This document shows positions 55,425-64,000 of a stretch of DNA of 64,000 bases, one piece after another. The position numbers and the translations under genes are program-made. Each line of letters begins with the position of its first letter. Position 1 is the stretch's first letter. Source of the DNA: Caldilineaceae bacterium (lineage in GTDB: Bacteria > Chloroflexota > Anaerolineae > Caldilineales > Caldilineaceae); assembly GCA_019637695.1 (NCBI GenBank), contig JAHBVG010000018.1, forward strand, positions 1 through 64,000, in the 5' to 3' direction. The notes under the pieces were generated by a model. It was not told the DNA's origin. It ran no database searches and saw only the letters and a list, made by a program, of their open reading frames with translations.

Positions 55425-56216
55425 ATGGAACAATCAATGATTCGTACCGTCCACGCGACCCGCTATGTTGCGCCCCTGCGCGAAGGGGGATCGCTCCCTG
55501 CGGTGGTGGAAGCCGACGACGGCGCGCTTTATGTAATGAAATTTGTGGGCGCTGGTCAGGGGGCCAAGGCGCTGATCGCCGAATTGATCGCCGGGGAGAT
55601 CGGCCGCGCACTGGGGATGCACGTGCCCGAACTTGTCTTTATCGAGATGGATGAGACGCTGGGCCGCTCGGAAGGAGATCCGGAAATTCAAGATCTTCTA
55701 CGCGCCAGCATCGGCCTCAACCTGGGGTTGCGCTATCTGCCCAACGCCCTGGAATTCAACATCCTGTTGGCACCGCCGCCTGATCCCCAATTGGCGTCGG
55801 AGATTGTCTGGTTTGACGCCTACATCACCAATGTGGATCGCACAGCGCGCAACGTTAACATGCTCTTTTGGCAAGACGATCTCTGGCTGATCGATCACGG
55901 CGCAGCGCTCTACTTCCACCACAGTTGGGATGGGTTCCGCGAGCGCAGCCAAAGCCCCTTCCCCTTGATCCGGCAGCATACGTTGCTCTCCCTTGCCGCA
56001 CACCTGGACGAGGCAGATCATAAATTGCGAGCGCGGCTGTCCGCGGATCTATTACGCCAGATCGTCAATTCGGTCCCGGATCAGTGGCTGGGCGGCGAAG
56101 CGATTTTCGATGATGTAGCAGCCCATCGCCAGGGCTATGTGGATTACCTGACCGGACGGCTGGCCGCGGCAGATCTCTTTTTGCAGGAGGCCCACCGTGC
56201 CAGAGCGACCCTCTAA
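55425..56216 (+). CDS. HipA-like kinase-fold protein
   Basis: The 263-aa protein (ATG 55425, or 55437) has MKFVGAGQGAKALIAELIAG as nucleotide-binding strand, VPELVFIEMDETLGRSEGDP, and the HipA-like catalytic pair IVWFDAYITNVDRTARNVNM and LWLIDHGAALYFHHSWDGF (Asp-x-x-x-x-Asn then Asp metal site). HipA kinases phosphorylate proteins; this branch is usually annotated as HipA family kinase and sits beside DUF3037. It overlaps the next gene by 20 bp. No HipB-type DNA-binding antitoxin is nearby. Confidence 0.85.
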   Translation: MEQSMIRTVHATRYVAPLREGGSLPAVVEADDGALYVMKFVGAGQGAKALIAELIAGEIGRALGMHVPELVFIEMDETLGRSEGDPEIQDLLRASIGLNLGLRYLPNALEFNILLAPPPDPQLASEIVWFDAYITNVDRTARNVNMLFWQDDLWLIDHGAALYFHHSWDGFRERSQSPFPLIRQHTLLSLAAHLDEADHKLRARLSADLLRQIVNSVPDQWLGGEAIFDDVAAHRQGYVDYLTGRLAAADLFLQEAHRARATL

Positions 56217-56592
56217 GCCTCCCTATACCTCATACGATTACGCCGTGATCCGCGTGATTCCTTCGATCACGCGCGGCGAGTGCATGAACGTCGGGGTGAT
56301 CCTCTTCTGCCGCACACAGCGCTTTCTGGATGCCCATGTGGAACTGGATCGGGCGCGGCTGGCGGCGATCGCGCCGGCCCATCTCGACTATGATCGAGTG
56401 GAAGCTGCCCTGGCGCTCTTCCCCGCCATTGCGCAGGGGGCCGGTCCAATCGGCGCGTTGCCGCTGGCGGATCGCTTCCATTGGCTCACCTCCCCGCGCA
56501 GCACAATCATTCAGCCATCGGTTGTCCACTGTGGGCGCTGCACCGATCCTGCCGCAGCCCTGACGCACTTGATGGATGTGATGGTCCGATAG
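56197..56592 (+). CDS. DUF3037 protein, partner of HipA-like kinase
   Basis: GTG 56197 lies within the end of the HipA-like gene. The 131-aa protein has SYDYAVIRVIPSITRGECMN and VGVILFCRTQRFLDAHVELD, the DUF3037 signature, and ends with GGRCTDP-like CGRCTDPAAALTHLMDVMVR. DUF3037 is commonly encoded next to HipA-like kinases; its function is not established. Confidence 0.88.
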   Translation: MPERPSKPPYTSYDYAVIRVIPSITRGECMNVGVILFCRTQRFLDAHVELDRARLAAIAPAHLDYDRVEAALALFPAIAQGAGPIGALPLADRFHWLTSPRSTIIQPSVVHCGRCTDPAAALTHLMDVMVR

Positions 56593-56738
56593 ATATAATC
56601 AACTTTGTACCCATGCTTTATGCCCTGACCTATTGAGTTCTCGCCTTTTATCCTGTAACCTGATCATGGAAATGCTCAAGTGAGGCTTTTAATCCTCAAC
56701 CGAGAATGATTCACCTAATGTAAGGAGATAACTTCATT
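56593..56738. other. intergenic gap, nothing recognised except ribosome site
   Basis: AT-rich sequence without a clear promoter. AAGGAG at about 56722-56727 serves the small gene at 56739. Confidence 0.3.
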
Positions 56739-56969
56739 ATGATCGGTAAAATGTTTGGTACACGCAACGATGTGACGGAAAACATGCTCAACAGTATTGA
56801 TAAAAACGTCAAAAAGACGACAGGGACCAGCCTCTTTCACATTTTGACTGTGGCTTCGATTGTCGCTTCAATTGCTTTCTTCTTGAGCGGGAAGAAAATG
56901 GCCGGTGTCTTTATTGGCCTTTGGCCGCCGACCTTTCAGGCGCTGAAGTCTGCGTCAGAAAATAAGTAA
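56739..56969 (+). CDS. small membrane protein
   Basis: The 76-aa protein (MIGKMFGTRNDVTENMLNSI) has an amphipathic start and two short hydrophobic segments (FHILTVASIVASIAFFLSG and MAGVFIGLWPPTFQAL). AAGGAG precedes the ATG, which supports translation. The pattern recalls small helical-hairpin proteins near YtxH-like genes, but I assign no family. Confidence 0.65.
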   Translation: MIGKMFGTRNDVTENMLNSIDKNVKKTTGTSLFHILTVASIVASIAFFLSGKKMAGVFIGLWPPTFQALKSASENK

Positions 56970-57019
56970 TTGGGGATTGGTGACTGGGGAATGGGTCATA
57001 GACGCTAACTTAAACGGGC

Positions 57020-57098
57020 AAGTGCCGGGGACTTTTCGCCGCAGCAAGTCGATGTATCCACGCCTGGCTTCACGTCCAGTGTGAAGTCCCCGGCACTT
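57020..57098. repeat. 15-bp inverted repeat (AAGTGCCGGGGACTT)
   Basis: AAGTGCCGGGGACTT at 57020-57034 and its complement at 57084-57098 flank a 49-nt core. It lies just outside a separate terminator. Its ends and size resemble a dispersed palindromic element; no second copy was found in the window. Confidence 0.45.
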
Positions 57099-57105
57099 TC
57101 GCAAT

Positions 57106-57147
57106 AAAATGAAGCGGGACGGCCTTGAGGCCGTCCCGCTTCATTTT
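57106..57147. terminator. bidirectional intrinsic terminator after ferredoxin reductase gene
   Basis: Perfect 19-bp arms (AAAATGAAGCGGGACGGCC and complement) with a TTGA loop. The stem begins 15 bp after the stop of the minus-strand gene at 57163. Confidence 0.85.
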
Positions 57148-57162
57148 CACGTCGATTTGTCT

Positions 57163-58596
57163 TTAGGATCCCAGGACGCTGGCCGGTGATTCTTCTTGAG
57201 TGCGCTGTGGGTGCACCAATCTGAGCATCTCGTCGACAGCGGTGAATTTGACGCGAGGACGCCCCTGCGCTGCCCCCCGTCCTGTCTCCAGTTGATCAAG
57301 GATCTGCCAGTCGCCGAAATCAAAAAACTCGACGCTGCGCGATCTGAGCAGTTTGACGATGGCATCTGCTCTTGCCAGTTCATCTGCCACAGGAGGCAGG
57401 TCAGGGACATCCTCTAACATCAGATAGACGGTCTCCACGGCGTCGGGTTTGTTCGTGCCGATGACGCCTGTCGGTCCGCGTTTGGCCCAGCCCACCACAT
57501 ACTCACCCGGGACGATCTCGCCCTTATGGGTCTCCGTGACCCGCCCCTTTTCGTTTGGGATCAGGCCCCAGCGGTCGTAAAAGGGAACGTCGGGGATGGG
57601 TACGCTGCGATATCCGATTGCGCGGAAGACAAGGCCAGCCGGCAATTCCTCATACTCGCCGATGCCTTCACACGAGATATAGCCCCCCTCTTTGGTCACG
57701 AGGAGATTCTTCTCCATGCGCATCCCTGTGACCCGATCCTCACCGTAGAGTTCCACCGGCGAACGCAAGAAGTGAAAGTGGATCTGTCTTGGTTTGCCGC
57801 TGAGCGGGCGATGGGCGAACTCTTGCAGCGTCTCCAAATTGCGCTGCGCTGTCTTGTCTGCCGCCAGTTCTGCCTGGCTGGCCGCGTCGAGTTCGAGATC
57901 CTCTGGTTTGACGATCACATCGGCGATCTCCAATTCACCCAGTTCCTTGATTTCGGGGTTGGTGAATTTGGCCTGCACAGGACCACGACGGGCGAGGATG
58001 TGGATATGTTTGACTTTGCTGTGTCGCAATTTTTCCAGGGCATAGTCGGCAATGTCGGTGGTTTCTAGCTCGCGAATCGACTTGGCAAGGATGCGGGTTA
58101 CATCCATGGCGACGTTGCCCACGCCGATCACGACGACACTCTCGGCGCTCAGATCCACTTCATAATCCAAAAAATCAGGATGCCCATTGTACCAGGCCAC
58201 AAATTCTGTGGCCGAGAAGCTACCGGGCAGATCCTCGCCGGGGATCTCTAATTTGCGGTCCGACTGAGCGCCCACGGCATAAATGATCTGATCATAATGG
58301 GCTTTCATCTCGGCGCGGCTGATGTCGCTGCCCAACGCCACATTGCCAAAATAACGGACACGCGCATCGCTCAGTGTGCGTTCGTAGATCTTGGTAACCG
58401 ATTTGATCTTTTGGTGATCGGGCGCAACTCCATAACGAACAAGACCATAAGGCGTAGGCAACCGATCAAAGATATCAATCGAGACGTGATATTCTTTTTG
58501 CTGCAACAGAGCGCCCGCGGCATAAAGGCCCGAAGGCCCTGCGCCGACAATGGCAATCCGCAATGGACGACTGCCCGTACCCAGAGTGCTTGCCAA
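57163..58596 (-). CDS. fprA: ferredoxin/adrenodoxin-type NADP+ reductase (FprA-like)
   Basis: The 477-aa flavoprotein has the FAD motif RIAIVGAGPSGLYAAGALL, FDRLPTPYGLVRYGVAPDH, the NADP motif VVVIGVGNVAMDVTRILAKS, LARRGPVQAKFTNPEIKELG, and EYVVGWAKRGPTGVIGTNKP near the C-terminus, all typical of the adrenodoxin-reductase-like FprA family. It moves electrons between NADPH and a ferredoxin. The last 50 residues (FFDFGDWQILDQLETGRGAA) follow the family pattern. It lies alone on the minus strand; the Rieske protein at 61874 is a possible but unproven partner. Confidence 0.95.
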   Translation of the reverse strand: MASTLGTGSRPLRIAIVGAGPSGLYAAGALLQQKEYHVSIDIFDRLPTPYGLVRYGVAPDHQKIKSVTKIYERTLSDARVRYFGNVALGSDISRAEMKAHYDQIIYAVGAQSDRKLEIPGEDLPGSFSATEFVAWYNGHPDFLDYEVDLSAESVVVIGVGNVAMDVTRILAKSIRELETTDIADYALEKLRHSKVKHIHILARRGPVQAKFTNPEIKELGELEIADVIVKPEDLELDAASQAELAADKTAQRNLETLQEFAHRPLSGKPRQIHFHFLRSPVELYGEDRVTGMRMEKNLLVTKEGGYISCEGIGEYEELPAGLVFRAIGYRSVPIPDVPFYDRWGLIPNEKGRVTETHKGEIVPGEYVVGWAKRGPTGVIGTNKPDAVETVYLMLEDVPDLPPVADELARADAIVKLLRSRSVEFFDFGDWQILDQLETGRGAAQGRPRVKFTAVDEMLRLVHPQRTQEESPASVLGS

Positions 58597-58649
58597 GTTC
58601 CTACTCCTTTGATGAAATCAGTAATTCACGATTCCATGCGCTCTATGCC

Positions 58650-58690
58650 GGTCACGGACCCGCTGAGAGCGTAAATCGTGAACTACTGAA
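58650..58690. repeat. dispersed 41-bp element, copy near ferredoxin reductase gene
   Basis: GGTCACGGACCCGCTGAGAG to GTGAACTACTGAA matches 18301-18341 at about 35 of 41 positions. Here a complementary arm AGTAATTCACGATT lies upstream near 58620, so the unit can fold across 58619-58687. Confidence 0.55.
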
Positions 58691-58691
58691 A

Positions 58692-58910
58692 TTAGATTTC
58701 GCGGCTCTTTTGAATCATAGCCCCGAACTGACGAGCCAGCGTCAGCACGCTGATCCCCAATTGGAAATAATCGGAGGGGCCCAGACTGGCGAGGGTCGTC
58801 TCGTTGCCATCCTCAGAACGGCTGCTGGCAAGCCAGGCGAAACTGCCGCCTAAAAATGCGCCAAGCACAATACCGAGGACGATGATACCAGGTCTCGATA
58901 GATCTTTCAT
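58692..58910 (-). CDS. small membrane protein
   Basis: The 72-aa protein has one helix near the N-terminus (GIIVLGIVLGAFLGGSFAWL) and a short helical tail (DYFQLGISVLTLARQFGAMI). The Gly/Ala-rich helix resembles YtxH proteins, but the charged YtxH tail is missing. Its ATG overlaps the upstream stop (ATGA), so it is probably coupled to the 58907 gene. Confidence 0.65.
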   Translation of the reverse strand: MKDLSRPGIIVLGIVLGAFLGGSFAWLASSRSEDGNETTLASLGPSDYFQLGISVLTLARQFGAMIQKSREI

Positions 58911-59299
58911 AGTTCTTCCTTTCTAGCGATGGGGAGAGTAGGTGTGCGCACAGCAGTAACGCCGGGCGTCGAGACAGGCAACCTGTCGGGCAGCTTGCCA
59001 CGCGTTAACGCCGCCGGAGGATCGGGTCGGAAAAGGCGCTTTAGAACGGATTCCATCTCTGTAGATTTGCTATGGGCGCGAATGACAGGTTCAGCCACTT
59101 TGTCGGCAACCGCTTCGGTCTTGTTGCGCATGAGCCGGCTGTAACCCTGAGCTTTCAGGAAGAGCAGAGGAAGTTTATCCAGCACCCAGCCCATACCCCG
59201 CACCAAAAAGAAAGCGATAGCCAGCGGGATGAGCATGATGAAAAAACCCTGAAAGCAGAGCCAGATCACAGCCACGTTGCGCCAAAAATCAAGCGTCAT
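58907..59299 (-). CDS. membrane protein of unknown function
   Basis: The 130-aa protein has one long hydrophobic segment (VAVIWLCFQGFFIMLIPLAI followed by AFFLV), a basic amphipathic region (LKAQGYSRLMRNKTEAVADK, AEPVIRAHSKSTEMESVLKR) and a Pro/Arg-rich tail. I recognise no family. It ends in the ATGA overlap with the next small membrane gene, and GAGATCC-like sequence precedes its start weakly. Confidence 0.65.
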   Translation of the reverse strand: MTLDFWRNVAVIWLCFQGFFIMLIPLAIAFFLVRGMGWVLDKLPLLFLKAQGYSRLMRNKTEAVADKVAEPVIRAHSKSTEMESVLKRLFRPDPPAALTRGKLPDRLPVSTPGVTAVRTPTLPIARKEEL

Positions 59300-59482
59300 A
59301 GAAGAGATCCTCTTCGGTATTTTAATACATAGGCAGAGTGGAACGTCGTCAAGGTTCCGAAAATTTCAAATTCTCAGCCGGATGCCACTTGCTGGCATTG
59401 TAACAAATGGCGCAAACAGTGTAAAGAAAGTTTGCCAGCAATTGGGTGGACGTTGTACTCCATTCTGCAAAAAGTCGTCCTG

Positions 59483-59491
59483 TGATAGACT
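59483..59491 (+). promoter_or_regulatory. extended -10 promoter for amidohydrolase cluster
   Basis: TG-A-TAGACT (TAGACT at 59486-59491) fits the extended -10 form; the leader to the ATG at 59532 would be about 35 nt and contains GGAG at a proper distance. Confidence 0.4.
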
Positions 59492-59531
59492 AAAGACAGA
59501 TTAGACGCTCACACCACTTTGGAGTTGACCG

Positions 59532-60590
59532 ATGAGCCTTTTTGATGCAAAGACCGTTATCGATTGCGATCTACACAACGCGTTGCCTTCGCTCTCGACG
59601 CTTTACCCGTACCTGCCCGATTACTGGGTAGATTATTGCAACGAATCGGCATTCCGCGAGCCGGACGCCGCCGACTACCCACCGGGCGCGCCGCTGACCG
59701 CTCGCCCTGGGACCAAACCTGCCGCGGGTCCGCCCGGTTCGGATTTGGGGTTGTTACGCGCCCAGGCATTGGATCTGTGGAACGTCGAGATCGGCATCCT
59801 CAATTGCGCGTACAGGGTCTCTAGCGTCCACAATCAGGATCTGGCGGCGGCGCTGGCAACCGCGATCAACCGTTGGCAGATCGACGAATGGTTGGAGCGG
59901 GAGCCGCGACTGCGCGCGTCCCTCGTCGTCCCCAGCCAGAATCCACAACTGGCCGCCGAGGAGATCGAACGCTTCGGCGATCATCCCGGCTTTGTACAGG
60001 TGATCCTGCCGGTGCGCTCCGAAGCGCCCTATGGCAATCGCCGCTATGATCCCATCTACGCCGCGGCGGTCGCACACGATCTGGCGGTAGGCATCCAATA
60101 CGGCGGCGCGCCCGGCCACCCGTCCACGCCGTCGGGGTGGGCGCTCACCTTCCTCGAAGAATACGCGGGGATGGCGTCGGTCTTCCAATCCCAGGTGATC
60201 AGTCTGGTGATCGAAGGCGCGTTTGATCGCTTTCCAGCGCTGCGCGTGGCGCTGATCGAGAGCGGCTTCACGTGGATGCCATCGTTGATGTGGCGGTTGG
60301 ACAAAGAGTGGAAGGGTCTACGCAACAACACCCCGTGGGTCAAACGGCTGCCGTCGGAGTACATCCGTGAACATATGCGCGTCACCACACAGCCGCTCGA
60401 CGCCCCGCCCGATCCACAGATGCTGCGCCAGATTATTGACCAGCTTGAATCCGAGGATCTGTTGCTCTTCGCCAGCGACTATCCGCACTGGCGCTTTGAT
60501 CAGCCAGAGGAGGCCTGGCCGCTGCAAACAGAGGAACCGCTATTGCGCAAAATTCTATCCGAAAACGCCCGCGAATTTTACAGACTGTAG
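59532..60590 (+). CDS. amidohydrolase (ACMSD-like family), copy 1
   Basis: The 352-aa protein has the DxH-type start VIDCDLHNALPSLSTLYPYL, VGIQYGGAPGHPSTPSGWAL, VISLVIEGAFDRFPALRVAL, IESGFTWMPSLMWRLDKEWK and LLLFASDYPHWRFD with the last Asp ligand. This is the amidohydrolase 2 group (decarboxylases and hydrolases on ring or acid substrates). At the strand where copy 2 has HFGG, it has QYGG, so a probable metal ligand His is replaced by Gln. The two copies are clearly related along their length. Confidence 0.9.
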   Translation: MSLFDAKTVIDCDLHNALPSLSTLYPYLPDYWVDYCNESAFREPDAADYPPGAPLTARPGTKPAAGPPGSDLGLLRAQALDLWNVEIGILNCAYRVSSVHNQDLAAALATAINRWQIDEWLEREPRLRASLVVPSQNPQLAAEEIERFGDHPGFVQVILPVRSEAPYGNRRYDPIYAAAVAHDLAVGIQYGGAPGHPSTPSGWALTFLEEYAGMASVFQSQVISLVIEGAFDRFPALRVALIESGFTWMPSLMWRLDKEWKGLRNNTPWVKRLPSEYIREHMRVTTQPLDAPPDPQMLRQIIDQLESEDLLLFASDYPHWRFDQPEEAWPLQTEEPLLRKILSENAREFYRL

Positions 60591-60608
60591 GGGTGGGCGC
60601 AGGGCCCA

Positions 60609-60687
60609 CCCGTGTTAGGAGAAACCTTCCAAGCCATCGTCAACGGCATTGTCCAATGCCCTGTGCCTGCCCGTATTAGGAGAAACC
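60609..60687 (+). repeat. duplicated 18-bp segment containing a ribosome site
   Basis: CCCGTGTTAGGAGAAACC at 60609-60626 recurs as CCCGTATTAGGAGAAACC at 60670-60687 (17/18). The second one serves the ATG at 60690. The 61-bp spacing looks like a local duplication between the two amidohydrolase genes. Confidence 0.55.
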
Positions 60688-60689
60688 CC

Positions 60690-61790
60690 ATGACAGAGAT
60701 ACCGACATTGGAGCGACCACAGACTGCCCGGCGCGCCCGCGCCAAAATGGCCGTAATCGATTGTGACATTCACAATACCATGCCCAACAACGAGACGCTC
60801 TACAAATATCTATCACCGCGCTGGCGACGCTACCACGAAATGATGGGCGTGCGCGGCCACATCGGTTCGGCCTATCCGCGCGCCATGCTCAACGCGGCCC
60901 GCCACGACGCCTGGCCGCCGTCGGGTCTACCGCCAGGGGGCGATCTTGATTTCATGCGCGCACAATTACTCGATCAGTGGCAGATCGAGGTCGGCGTCCT
61001 CAACTGTCTCTTCGGGGCGGGCAGTGCCACCAATCTCGAATTTGGCGCAGCGCTGGCAAGCGCCGTCAACGATTGGCAGATCGCCGAATGGCTGGAGCCA
61101 GAGCCGCGGCTGCGCGCCTCGCTCATCGTTGCCTACGAGGACGGAGACGCCGCCGCCGCTGAGATCGAGCGGCTGGGATCGCATCCTGGCTATGTGCAGG
61201 TGATGTTGGTAGTGCGCACACGCGAACCGCTGGGCCATCGCAAATATTGGAAGATGTACGAAGCAGCCGTCCGCCACAACCTGCCCATCGGCATCCACTT
61301 TGGCGGCGCTGGCGGCGGTCCTATCACCGGCGCGGGCTGGCCGTCCCACTATATTGAGGATCACGGCGGCATGCCCCAGGCCTTCCAACCGCAGGTCATC
61401 AGCCTGGTGACGGAAGGCGTCTTTGAACACTTCCCCACCCTGCAAATTGTTCTGATCGAAGGGGGCTTTGCCTGGCTGCCGCCGCTCATGTGGCGATTGG
61501 ATCAAAGCTGGAAACGCTTGAAAGAGGAGACGCCCTATCTCAAACGGCTGCCCTCGGAATACATCCGCGAGCATTTTTGGGTGACCACTCAACCCATTGA
61601 GGAGCCGCCGCATCCCCGCTTCTTTACTCAATTGCTTGAGCAGATGGAGATGAATGATCGGCTCATGTTCGCCACCGATTATCCCCACTGGGATTTCGAC
61701 GCCCCCGACCGCGCCCTGCCCAACCATCTCTCACCCGATCTCAAGCGGCAGATTCTGGCGGAGAACGCGCGGACGTTGTATGGGTTGTGA
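60690..61790 (+). CDS. amidohydrolase (ACMSD-like family), copy 2
   Basis: ATG 60690 follows AGGAG. The 366-aa protein has VIDCDIHNTMPNNETLYKYL, LDQWQIEVGVLNCLFGAGSA, IGIHFGGAGGGPITGAGWPS with the metal His, VISLVTEGVFEHFPTLQIVL, IEGGFAWLPPLMWRLDQSWK and LMFATDYPHWDFDAPDRALP. Both copies carry Glu where many family members have the third His (VLIEGG/VLIESG). A role in breakdown of an aromatic or carboxylic compound is likely from family and context; the substrate is unknown. Confidence 0.92.
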   Translation: MTEIPTLERPQTARRARAKMAVIDCDIHNTMPNNETLYKYLSPRWRRYHEMMGVRGHIGSAYPRAMLNAARHDAWPPSGLPPGGDLDFMRAQLLDQWQIEVGVLNCLFGAGSATNLEFGAALASAVNDWQIAEWLEPEPRLRASLIVAYEDGDAAAAEIERLGSHPGYVQVMLVVRTREPLGHRKYWKMYEAAVRHNLPIGIHFGGAGGGPITGAGWPSHYIEDHGGMPQAFQPQVISLVTEGVFEHFPTLQIVLIEGGFAWLPPLMWRLDQSWKRLKEETPYLKRLPSEYIREHFWVTTQPIEEPPHPRFFTQLLEQMEMNDRLMFATDYPHWDFDAPDRALPNHLSPDLKRQILAENARTLYGL

Positions 61791-61873
61791 CAGGTGACTG
61801 GGGATTGGGAGATTTAGACCCTCTGCGGTCTGCGGTCCCCGGTCTGCCGTCGTCTCTGCATGGAGATTGATCA
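61791..61873. repeat. heptad/hexad repeats between amidohydrolase and Rieske genes
   Basis: CAGGTGACTGGGGATTGGGA and GCGGTCTGCGGTCCCCGGTC units fill the gap. A GGAG at about 61861-61864 precedes the Rieske ATG. Confidence 0.6.
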
Positions 61874-62314
61874 ATGCCAAAACATATCGTTGCTACAGTG
61901 GATGAGATCCCTGTGGGCGGGCGCAAAATCGTTGAAGTGGCTGGGCGCTCGATTGGCGTCTTCCACATTGATGGCGAGTTTTTCGCCATCCGCAACAGTT
62001 GTCCGCACCAGGGGGGACCCCTCTGCCAGGGCCAGTTAACCGGCTTTTTGATGGCAGATCGACCGGGCCACTATTCCTATGCGCGCCGCGGAGAGATCGT
62101 CCGCTGCCCGTGGCATGGCTGGGAATTCGACGTCAAGACAGGCCAATCCTGGTGGGATCCGGCGCGCACACGCGTGCGCAGTTATGAAGTCGCCGTCCAG
62201 ACGGTTGCGCCCACCGATCTAGAATCAGGACTCGTCAAAGGCCCCTATGTTGTCGAAAGCTACGCGGTGACGGTCGAACAATCGTACGTATTGGTTGACA
62301 TTCCAGGCGACTGA
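61874..62314 (+). CDS. Rieske [2Fe-2S] ferredoxin-like protein
   Basis: The 146-aa protein has the cluster ligands in NSCPHQGGPLCQG (Cys, His) and RCPWHGWEFDV (Cys, His). The gap between the two pairs is about 32 residues, roughly twice that of typical ferredoxin-type Rieske proteins, and holds LTGFLMADRPGHYSYARRGE. No signal peptide or membrane helix is present, so it is cytoplasmic. It may carry electrons to an oxygenase, but no oxygenase gene is in view. It sits between the amidohydrolases and a PLP lyase on one strand. Confidence 0.92.
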   Translation: MPKHIVATVDEIPVGGRKIVEVAGRSIGVFHIDGEFFAIRNSCPHQGGPLCQGQLTGFLMADRPGHYSYARRGEIVRCPWHGWEFDVKTGQSWWDPARTRVRSYEVAVQTVAPTDLESGLVKGPYVVESYAVTVEQSYVLVDIPGD

Positions 62315-62356
62315 CAGAGCTCAACAACAATCGATAAACCCTTCAAGGAGGAAGGT

Positions 62357-63658
<1,302 letters not shown>

Positions 63659-63689
63659 AAAGATCCATTCTCAGGTAATTTTTCAACAG

Positions 63690-63718
63690 TTGCATCTCCA
63701 TTAGCCCGTGCATATAAT
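63690..63718 (+). promoter_or_regulatory. sigma-70 promoter for Tat-exported cyclase gene
   Basis: TTGCAT (63690-63695) and TATAAT (63713-63718) are separated by 17 bp. Start would be near 63725, giving a leader of about 70 nt to ATG 63795. Confidence 0.7.
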
Positions 63719-63794
63719 CCTCTTCAGCCTTGTGGACGAGGAAGCTCGCAAGGCAATCGTACTTTCACAATGATGGGGATCAAAGGGGGAAACT

Positions 63795-64000
63795 ATGTGC
63801 GTTCCGGCTTGTAAACAGAAAATTGCACGGGATCTAGGGCGGCGCGGATTCCTAAGAGCCGCAGCAGGGGTGGCAGCCACGCTGGGAGCAGCGGCGTGTG
63901 TGCCATCTGCGCAGTTGGTGCAGGTGGCAACGACCACCATCCTTCCGGCAGCGGGATTGCAATCTTTTAGCCATGTGGTGGATCTTACCCACACGCTGAC
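63795..64000 (+). CDS. Tat-exported cyclase-family protein, 5' part (runs off window)
   Basis: AAAGGGGGAAACT precedes ATG 63795. The visible 68 residues begin MCVPACKQKIARDLGRRGFL, a twin-arginine signal (RRGFLRAAAG then an Ala-rich hydrophobic run), and end in SHVVDLTHTLT, the opening motif of the cyclase/kynurenine-formamidase-like family (PF04199). The Cys pair in MCVPAC is often seen before the Tat motif in this family. The gene has its own promoter, so it need not share the upstream transcript. Confidence 0.8.
   Translation, partial: MCVPACKQKIARDLGRRGFLRAAAGVAATLGAAACVPSAQLVQVATTTILPAAGLQSFSHVVDLTHTL

Noticed and set aside
62315..62356. SAM or other riboswitch ahead of the sulfur amino-acid enzyme
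   Set aside because: The gap is only 42 bp, too short for a known riboswitch.

Overview
This window looks like a piece of a Chloroflexota chromosome, most likely Anaerolineae, Caldilineae or Ardenticatenia. That is an inference from several traits seen together: GC-rich coding sequence, intergenic heptad tandem repeats (variants of AATGAGT, CCCCAGT, GGGGATT, GTAGTGC), lipoproteins whose Cys is followed by a Thr/Pro-rich linker, surface proteins with T-P-rich linkers and SH3 domains, and a mevalonate kinase. No rRNA, CRISPR array or prophage is visible. The only RNA gene I can support is a tRNA-Leu(CAA).

Layout. 1-3.1 kb: the 3' end of a NarL/DesK-class histidine kinase, a zinc-alcohol-dehydrogenase-like oxidoreductase, and the binding protein of an amino-acid ABC transporter. 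3.2-5.6 kb: its permease (no ATPase gene nearby), then a decayed IS4-like insertion sequence with perfect 18-bp ends. 5.6-9.2 kb: a PII protein gene downstream of an ammonium transporter gene whose 3' end is broken by two frameshifts, divergent from pdxS-pdxT (vitamin B6 synthesis). 9.3-15 kb: a DUF4013 membrane protein, queG, a secreted PQQ sugar dehydrogenase, and an FtsK/SpoIIIE-like DNA translocase with a small membrane protein. The translocase promoter carries a LexA-box-like palindrome inside its spacer. 15.5-22.7 kb: clpB, a membrane protein with four cyclic-nucleotide-binding-like domains, and an SH3 lipoprotein. 22.9-28.1 kb: tRNA-Leu, an ECF sigma factor with a probable anti-sigma factor, mutM, a YtxH protein, and a double-PspC protein behind an ECF-type promoter. 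28.3-38.7 kb: large surface or membrane proteins, uvsE, several unknowns, a family 2 glycosyltransferase and an HD hydrolase. 38.8-41.1 kb: a CDP-alcohol phosphatidyltransferase translationally coupled to a flippase-like membrane protein.

41.2-51.1 kb is a run of six minus-strand genes with overlaps or short gaps: glycogen-synthase-like glycosyltransferase, double GNAT protein, glgB, GAF-domain histidine kinase, receiver-kinase hybrid, nagA. It reads as one operon joining glycogen synthesis to sensing and amino-sugar metabolism. 51.4-54.8 kb is a second minus-strand run: GDPD, class V aminotransferase, Nudix hydrolase, mevalonate kinase. 54.9-59.3 kb holds a DUF59 protein, a HipA-like kinase/DUF3037 pair, an FprA-type ferredoxin reductase and small membrane proteins. 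59.5-64 kb is a plus-strand catabolic-looking cluster: two paralogous amidohydrolases, a Rieske protein, a methionine-gamma-lyase-like enzyme, and the start of a Tat-exported cyclase-family protein.

The most unusual items are the SOS-like operator on the FtsK-like gene, the SigW-type promoter ahead of the PspC gene, the four-CNB-domain transmembrane protein, the glycogen/sensor operon, the amidohydrolase paralog lacking a probable metal-ligand His, genes whose C-termini are encoded by intergenic heptad repeats, and several families of small dispersed palindromes.
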